Shown: piece by piece, positions 6,342 to 10,164 of the stretch | Position numbering within the stretch: the stretch's first letter is position 1 | How the letters are laid out: each line of letters begins with the position of its first letter | Source: Nitrosomonadales bacterium | GTDB lineage: Bacteria > Pseudomonadota > Gammaproteobacteria > Burkholderiales > Methylophilaceae | Reading direction: 5' to 3' | DNA: 10,164 nucleotides | NCBI GenBank assembly: GCA_018657165.1 | Contig: JABHXS010000066.1 | Location: 1-10,164 of the forward strand | The notes under the pieces: model-generated | Databases searched by the model: none | The model's input: only the letters and a program-made list of their open reading frames with translations | What the model was told of the DNA's origin: nothing | Translations under genes and position numbers: made by a program

Positions 6342-6875
6342 TTAGTTTACAGCTACTTTTTTTGCCCTAAAAAAAGTATAAGACAAAGTTAACGCATTAA
6401 CCTCCTCAGGTAAATCTTTATCAACTTCAAACCTTACTATCATTTCTTTTACTTCACCAGGCTTTAATAGCTGATTAATAAAACAAAAACACTCAGCTTT
6501 TTTAAAATATAACGATGCAATTTGTGGCGAAACACTTGGTATAGCTTGCCCTATCACATCACCATTATATAAATTCTCAACAATGTATGTAGCCTCATAA
6601 AACTTGCCTGGCTGCACTTTCATAGTCTTCACATTTGATTTTAATTTCCAAGGTAAATCACCATTAATATTAGAATCAAACCTTATTTTTACAAGTCGAT
6701 CAGTACTATATTCTTGTTTAACATCACCCTCAACAACACGTATTGTTTTACCATTTAATCCAGTAATTTTACAAAATACATCATACAAGGGGACCATAGC
6801 GTAACCAAATCCAAACATTAAAACAGTCACTATAAACAATGTGATGACAGTTTTTTTTGTTCCCTTGCTAGCCAT
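6342..6875 (-). CDS. ctaG: Cytochrome c oxidase assembly protein CtaG/Cox11 (CuB delivery)
   Basis: Cox11 is a membrane-anchored periplasmic copper chaperone that delivers CuB to subunit I. From the ATG at 6873-6875 it has 177 residues: a single helix (about 9-28), then YDVFCKITGLNG with Cys35, then GQAIPSVSP (109-117), then the copper motif ECFCF with Cys129 and Cys131, and near the C-terminus LSYTFF. The frame also opens at a TTG nine bases further upstream. I prefer the ATG because it overlaps the stop of the 40-aa gene in the same 8-bp arrangement (ATGGCTAG) seen at two other junctions here, and the TTG has no ribosome site at a normal distance. The usual MPV near the end reads MIV here, a mild change. 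It is the fourth gene of the cox operon. Confidence 0.95.
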   Translation of the reverse strand: MASKGTKKTVITLFIVTVLMFGFGYAMVPLYDVFCKITGLNGKTIRVVEGDVKQEYSTDRLVKIRFDSNINGDLPWKLKSNVKTMKVQPGKFYEATYIVENLYNGDVIGQAIPSVSPQIASLYFKKAECFCFINQLLKPGEVKEMIVRFEVDKDLPEEVNALTLSYTFFRAKKVAVN

Positions 6876-6990
6876 TAATTGCAAATATTAAAACAAATAC
6901 CCCATAAAATGAACATGCCATTAAGCCTAATATAATCGCTAATCGTTTATTTTTTTTACTAAGCCTCTCTTTTGTGCCAGTCGATTTCAT
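6868..6990 (-). CDS. Small oxidase assembly membrane protein (40 aa)
   Basis: Between coxA and ctaG a 40-codon frame begins at ATG 6988-6990 and ends at TAG 6868-6870. The product starts MKSTGTKERLSKKNKR, a basic cytoplasmic tail, followed by one helix (about 17-38) containing LAIILGLMACSFYGVFVLIF. This basic-tail plus single-helix form, with an F(Y/F)GVFVL stretch, fits the cytochrome oxidase small assembly protein found at this position in betaproteobacterial cox operons. That assignment rests on position and general form. The ATG shares its first base with the last base of the coxA stop (TAATG), and its own stop overlaps the ctaG ATG by 8 bp, so coxA, this gene and ctaG are probably translationally coupled. 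No strong Shine-Dalgarno sequence precedes it. Confidence 0.82.
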   Translation of the reverse strand: MKSTGTKERLSKKNKRLAIILGLMACSFYGVFVLIFAING

Positions 6991-8588
6991 TAACCGTTCT
7001 CAAGCATCCCTTTTTTAATTTTTGGGGGTGTTTCAAAGGTATGAAAAGGTGCTGGTGAAGGTACTGTCCACTCAAGACCTTTTGCCCCCTCCCAAGAGAC
7101 TGCTTTCGCTTTTTTACCACCCAACGCACACTTAATTACGATGTAAACAAAGAGTAATTGTGTGACTCCATAAGCAAATCCACCAATACTTGACATCATA
7201 TTAAAATCGGCAAATTGAATATTGTAATCAGGAATTCTTCTTGGCATTCCAGCTAAACCTAAGAAATGCTGCGGGAAAAAAAGTATATTGGCAGTTATTG
7301 TTGAAAGCCAAAAATGTATTTTTCCTAGTCTTTCATCGTACATATGCCCTGTCCATTTTGGTAGCCAATAATACACTGCTGCCATCAAGGCAAAAACTGC
7401 ACCTGTAAGTAAAACATAATGAAAATGGGCTACAACAAAATAGGTATCATGATACTGAAAATCAACAGGTGTGATGCCTAGCATTAAACCTGAAAACCCA
7501 CCGATCGTGAATAATATTACAAACCCTACTGCAAATAACATTGGTGTTTCAAATGTCATTGACCCCTTCCACATAGTAGCCATCCAGTTAAATACCTTCA
7601 CACCAGTCGGTACGGCAATTAACATGGTTGCGTACATAAAGAATAGCTCCCCTTTGATTGGAAGGCCAACCGTAAACATATGATGCGCCCAAACAAAGAA
7701 TGAAAGAATTGCAATTGAAGCTGTAGCGTAAACCATGGATGCGTAACCAAACAACGGCTTTCTTGAGAAGGTTGGTATTATAGATGAGACTATTCCAAAA
7801 GCAGGTAAGGCTAAAATGTAAACTTCAGGATGGCCAAAGAACCAAAAAATATGTTGAAATAACACAGGATCGCCACCCCCTGCTGCACTAAAAAAACTTG
7901 TGGCAAAATATTTATCTGTTAATAACATTGTGACTGCACCAGCCAAGACAGGTATAGATGCGATTAGTAAAAATGAAGTAATAACCCAAGTCCACACAAA
8001 CAAAGGCATTTGCATTAATGACATCTCTGGGGCTCTCATATTAAATACGGTCGCTATAATATTAATTGCTCCCATTATTGAAGAGATACCCAATAAATGG
8101 ACAGCAAAAATTAGGAATGGGAATGCATCTCCTGTCTGAAGAACGAGTGGAGGATACATTGTCCAACCACCAGCAGGACCACCGCCTTGCATAAATATCG
8201 TACTTAAAAGCAAAGCGAAGGCAAAGGGCAGAATCCAAAAACTCATATTATTCATTCTAGGTAGGGCCATATCTGGCGCTCCAATCATCAGCGGGATCAT
8301 CCAGTTTGCTAATCCTACTCCTGCAGGCATCACTGCCCCAAAAATCATAACAAGGGCATGAATCGTTACCATTGAGTTATAAAACTGAGGGTCAACAAAC
8401 TGTAGCCCAGGTTGAAATAATTCAGCACGAATAACCATAGCCATTGCACCGCCGACAAAAAACATTGTTAGCGCAAATATCAAATAAAGCGTACCAATAT
8501 CTTTATGGTTTGTAGAGAAAAACCATCGCTTCAATCCTGTTGGCTTGTGTTCATGATCATGGTGTGTGTCTTTTGCTATTGTGCCCAT
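6990..8588 (-). CDS. coxA: Cytochrome c oxidase subunit I (aa3-type, catalytic)
   Basis: This is the catalytic proton-pumping subunit, reducing O2 at the heme a3-CuB centre. The 532 residues contain a complete A-type set: heme a ligands His77 (TIHALVM) and His390, heme a3 ligand His388 (VAHFHYV), CuB ligands His253, His302 and His303, and cross-linked Tyr257 in GHPEVY with the D-channel Glu255. The D-channel entry Asp106 (GAPDMALPRMNN), the K-channel Lys331 (PTGVKVFNW) and the Mg-site His380-Asp381 (YHDTYF) are also present. No catalytic residue is missing. The N-terminus is His-rich (THHDHEH). The ATG at 8586-8588 has GGAAG about 7 nt upstream. It follows coxB by 30 bp, and its stop shares one base with the next start. 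Confidence 0.98.
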   Translation of the reverse strand: MGTIAKDTHHDHEHKPTGLKRWFFSTNHKDIGTLYLIFALTMFFVGGAMAMVIRAELFQPGLQFVDPQFYNSMVTIHALVMIFGAVMPAGVGLANWMIPLMIGAPDMALPRMNNMSFWILPFAFALLLSTIFMQGGGPAGGWTMYPPLVLQTGDAFPFLIFAVHLLGISSIMGAINIIATVFNMRAPEMSLMQMPLFVWTWVITSFLLIASIPVLAGAVTMLLTDKYFATSFFSAAGGGDPVLFQHIFWFFGHPEVYILALPAFGIVSSIIPTFSRKPLFGYASMVYATASIAILSFFVWAHHMFTVGLPIKGELFFMYATMLIAVPTGVKVFNWMATMWKGSMTFETPMLFAVGFVILFTIGGFSGLMLGITPVDFQYHDTYFVVAHFHYVLLTGAVFALMAAVYYWLPKWTGHMYDERLGKIHFWLSTITANILFFPQHFLGLAGMPRRIPDYNIQFADFNMMSSIGGFAYGVTQLLFVYIVIKCALGGKKAKAVSWEGAKGLEWTVPSPAPFHTFETPPKIKKGMLENG

Positions 8589-8618
8589 AGATTTACTTCC
8601 TAAATTAAATTTTAAAAA

Positions 8619-9758
8619 TTATTTTGTTTGGTTTTTTCTTGCTTCTGCCACTTCCTTTGGTTGAATGAGATCACCTGTATCATTTCCCCATGCATTTCTT
8701 TCATATGTTGTAACCGCAGCAATCTCTAAGTCAGATAGTTGGTCACCAAATTTTGGCATTAAATTTTTACCGTAAATAATCCTATATAGATGTTCAAGTG
8801 TGTTCTCACTCTTAGTAGCAATTACGCTACCTGCAAGTCCAGGAAATGCTCCCGGTACACCTTGTCCATTCGCTTGGTGACACATCAAACATTGTTTTTT
8901 ATAAACTTTCTCTCCCTCAGCCATTGATTCATCCATTGTTAAGGTCTTGTTTTGTGATTCTAATGCTGCAAGTTTCAATGCTTTTTTATCATCGACCCAT
9001 GCCTCGTATTCTTCCATCGACACTGCTTTGACAACAATAGGCATATAACCATGTCCTTTTCCACATATTTCAGTACAGTTACCCCGGTAAGTTCCAGGCT
9101 CTTCAATTACTGCCCAATTATCATTAATAAACCCTGGAATCGCATCACGCTTCCAACCGAGCTCAGGAATCCACCAGGCGTGAATTACATCCTCAGCAGT
9201 TGTTAAAAGTCTCAGTTTTGTATTAACAGGAACAACAAGTGGCTCATCTACATCTAAAAGGTAATTTTCATGATCCATTGGGCTTAGGCCAGAATTTAGT
9301 TGTGCAACTTCCTGACTGTTCGCATCAAGGGAACTATATATCGTGATGCCTTCATCAAGGTAGTCATATTTCCACTTCCACTGTATACCTGTTGCTTTAA
9401 TAGTTATTTTAGCTTCAGATGTATCGTCCATTCTTATTAACAAGCCAGTGGCAGGAACTGCCAACGATATAATTATTGCGGTTGGAATAATCGTCCAAAG
9501 AATCTCAACGGTCGTGCTATGTGAAAATTTAGCAGCCTTCGCTCCTTTAGATTTTCTGTGATGGAATATTGACCAAAACATCACGCCAAAAACTAAAATT
9601 CCAATTACAGTCACAACCCAAAGCACAATCATATGCAAATCATAAATTTCTTTACTTATGGGAGTAACCCCTGGGGTCATATTCAGTCCCCATTCAGCTA
9701 GAGCTGTAACTGGCATAAGAAGAAGTAGAACTAAAATTTTTTGATAAGCTGATTTCAA
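8619..9758 (-). CDS. coxB: Cytochrome c oxidase subunit II with fused cytochrome c domain
   Basis: Subunit II accepts electrons at the CuA centre and passes them to subunit I. The 379 residues contain a signal peptide (1-21, ending TALA), two membrane helices (about 43-63 and 87-107) and the cupredoxin domain. CuA ligands are His193 in VIHAWW, then Cys228, Glu230, Cys232, His236 and Met239 in CTEICGKGHGYM. A fused class I cytochrome c follows, with CLMCH (Cys290, Cys293, His294) and probable Met334 in NLMPKF. The fusion allows electron entry through the subunit's own heme c. The start is TTG at 9756-9758: a stop lies 6 nt beyond the ribosome spacer, no in-frame ATG lies between, and Met15 would destroy the signal peptide. 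AAAAGG lies 9 nt upstream. It is the first gene of the operon. Confidence 0.97.
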   Translation of the reverse strand: MKSAYQKILVLLLLMPVTALAEWGLNMTPGVTPISKEIYDLHMIVLWVVTVIGILVFGVMFWSIFHHRKSKGAKAAKFSHSTTVEILWTIIPTAIIISLAVPATGLLIRMDDTSEAKITIKATGIQWKWKYDYLDEGITIYSSLDANSQEVAQLNSGLSPMDHENYLLDVDEPLVVPVNTKLRLLTTAEDVIHAWWIPELGWKRDAIPGFINDNWAVIEEPGTYRGNCTEICGKGHGYMPIVVKAVSMEEYEAWVDDKKALKLAALESQNKTLTMDESMAEGEKVYKKQCLMCHQANGQGVPGAFPGLAGSVIATKSENTLEHLYRIIYGKNLMPKFGDQLSDLEIAAVTTYERNAWGNDTGDLIQPKEVAEARKNQTK

Positions 9759-9767
9759 TTTGATTTA

Positions 9768-9773
9768 CCTTTT
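9768..9773 (-). promoter_or_regulatory. Ribosome site of coxB that supports its TTG start
   Basis: AAAAGG on the minus strand ends 9 nt before TTG 9756-9758. With the in-frame TAA at 9765-9767 just upstream, it fixes TTG as the only start that keeps the CoxB signal peptide. Confidence 0.55.
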
Positions 9774-9893
9774 AATAAGTTATAAATTATTTTAACCTTA
9801 CTGGTTATTTACTAAAGTTAATGACTATATAAGCCAATTCAAATTCCAACAAAATTAGACCCTAGGAAATACCTATCTCAGAATTTTTCTGAT

Positions 9894-9905
9894 TTTGTTA
9901 ACAAA
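9894..9905. promoter_or_regulatory. 12-bp palindrome at the expected coxB transcription start
   Basis: TTTGTTAACAAA is perfectly self-complementary and begins about two bases after the predicted start site, where a repressor could block initiation. AT-rich sequence of this length produces several such palindromes by chance, so an operator role is only a possibility. Confidence 0.2.
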
Positions 9906-9913
9906 TTGTAAGA

Positions 9914-9942
9914 ATTCTATCAGCAAAAAAAAAGTATTTCAA
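9914..9942 (-). promoter_or_regulatory. Probable sigma70 promoter of the coxB operon
   Basis: On the minus strand TTGAAA (9937-9942), a 17-bp spacer and TAGAAT (9914-9919) give a near-consensus promoter. TG lies one base before the -10, an extended -10 feature. Transcription would start near 9907 and leave a leader of about 150 nt before coxB. The spacer contains a run of nine T (nine A on the plus strand, 9925-9933). This is the best-scoring promoter that I can see by eye in the upstream region. Confidence 0.55.
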
Positions 9943-9979
9943 TTGTCAGGTACAAATATTAATTACTAAAACCATTATA

Positions 9980-10008
9980 ATAATATGGTTATTTTAAAAA
10001 TTTTTCAA
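9980..10008 (-). promoter_or_regulatory. Second promoter-like block far upstream of coxB
   Basis: TTGAAA (10003-10008), a 17-bp spacer and TATTAT (9980-9985), with TATAAT directly after (9974-9979), face coxB. A start near 9970 would give a leader of about 210 nt. The spacer and -10 closely resemble the ctaA candidate promoter (ATTTTTAAAA and ATATTATTATAA are in both). It begins one base beyond the inverted repeat at 10010-10050. Confidence 0.35.
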
Positions 10009-10009
10009 C

Positions 10010-10050
10010 AAGTTTAAATAAGTCTTTTTCTATTCTTCTTATTTAAACTT
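10010..10050. repeat. 13-bp perfect inverted repeat with 15-nt loop
   Basis: AAGTTTAAATAAG (10010-10022) and CTTATTTAAACTT (10038-10050) are exact reverse complements around a pyrimidine-rich loop (10023-10037). The stem is almost all A/T and no T-tract follows on either strand, so it is not a classical terminator. On the minus strand it overlaps the stop of the 38-aa frame and stands immediately upstream of a promoter-like block, consistent with a transcript end or a protein-binding site. Confidence 0.6.
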
Positions 10051-10155
10051 AGTACCAAAAAAGTTTTTACCAGATTTTAATGTAAAAATTTCTGTTGGAC
10101 TTACAGTAATCTTCTCATAAAATGTGCTCTTTAAAACAGTGATATCACAATGCAT
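10039..10155 (-). CDS. Possible 38-aa small ORF, unrecognised
   Basis: A minus-strand frame from ATG 10153-10155 to TAA 10039-10041 encodes 38 residues beginning MHCDITVLKSTFYEK and ending GKNFFGTKFK. It has no membrane helix and no motif that I recognise. An in-frame TAG at 10159-10161 rules out simple extension to the right. An AGGA precedes the ATG, but only one base separates them, too close for normal use. The codons look ordinary for the window. It could be a small protein, the tail of a frame-disrupted gene, or chance. Confidence 0.25.
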   Translation of the reverse strand: MHCDITVLKSTFYEKITVSPTEIFTLKSGKNFFGTKFK

Positions 10156-10164
10156 ATCCTAAAA

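Larger units (their letters stand above)
9759..10164. other. 406-bp upstream region of the cox operon
   Basis: This very AT-rich stretch has no convincing gene. It holds the best coxB promoter candidate (9914-9942), a 12-bp palindrome beside its expected start site (9894-9905), a small hairpin (TCAGAA, loop TTT, TTCTGA at 9878-9892), a second promoter-like block (9980-10008), a 13-bp inverted repeat (10010-10050) and a doubtful 38-aa frame (10039-10155). The rest of the approximately 150-nt leader before coxB shows no riboswitch-like structure that I recognise. Confidence 0.6.

Noticed and set aside
6876..6884. TTG-initiated N-terminal extension of ctaG (adds three residues)
   Set aside because: No ribosome site at a usable distance. 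The ATG at 6873-6875 overlaps the stop of the 40-aa gene in the same pattern as two other junctions.
6604..9031. Plus-strand frames opposite ctaG, coxA and coxB (61-79 codons)
   Set aside because: All are antisense to genes with complete catalytic motifs, and none has a domain or good ribosome site.
8619..9758. CoxB cytochrome domain as evidence of a frameshift fusing two genes
   Set aside because: Subunit II with a C-terminal cytochrome c is a normal architecture in proteobacteria, and the linker is intact.
10139..10148. GTGATATCAC palindrome near the right edge as an operator
   Set aside because: Ten bases, common by chance, and not placed near any promoter that I can support.
1..10164. 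CRISPR arrays, tRNA or rRNA genes, insertion sequences, or an undescribed accessory system
   Set aside because: No repeated spacers, cloverleaf or rRNA-like stretch or transposase was seen. Every gene above about 60 codons belongs to a known oxidase-linked or housekeeping family.

Overview
The window is an aa3-type cytochrome c oxidase locus from an AT-rich bacterium (roughly one third G+C by eye, not counted). The gene set and protein motifs point to a betaproteobacterium: coxB carries a fused C-terminal cytochrome c domain, a tiny membrane protein sits between coxA and ctaG, a DUF2909 gene lies between coxC and SURF1, and the TlpA-like and ApaH proteins look betaproteobacterial. The low G+C and compact spacing would suit a streamlined Methylophilaceae (OM43 / Methylopumilus-like) organism. 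That genus-level guess is inference.

Layout from right to left, because most genes are on the minus strand. A 406-bp region (9759-10164) holds a good sigma70-type promoter, a second candidate promoter, a 13-bp perfect inverted repeat and a doubtful 38-aa ORF. It is followed by the structural operon coxB-coxA-(40-aa small protein)-ctaG-coxC, closed by a strong bidirectional terminator at 5385-5412. A plus-strand DUF2909 gene converges on coxC and shares that terminator. It is divergent from SURF1, with only 21 bp between two TTG start codons. SURF1 overlaps a Sco-like thioredoxin-fold gene by 8 bp. A plus-strand TlpA-like thioredoxin gene abuts that gene tail to tail with no spacer. The heme A module ctaA-ctaB, a membrane-anchored cytochrome c5 gene and apaH follow on the minus strand, with a divergent candidate promoter pair at 3310-3340. 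apaH ends by overlapping the last bases of an unidentified plus-strand gene that enters from the left.

The genes form one pathway. CtaB and CtaA convert heme B to heme O and then heme A. SURF1 helps place heme A in CoxA, CtaG delivers CuB, and the two thioredoxin-fold proteins are plausible CuA-site or thiol helpers. CoxB, CoxA and CoxC form the enzyme, and the c5 cytochrome is a plausible electron donor. apaH (Ap4A hydrolysis) appears to be a passenger at the end of the heme A operon.

I see no mobile element, CRISPR array, tRNA, rRNA or clear foreign island. This is mostly a well-known locus. The points worth a second look are small: a 40-aa gene that also fixes the ctaG start, three gene junctions with the same 8-bp stop/start overlap, four TTG starts including a head-to-head pair with abutting ribosome sites, a Sco-like protein with no histidine at all, and promoter and hairpin structures upstream of coxB.
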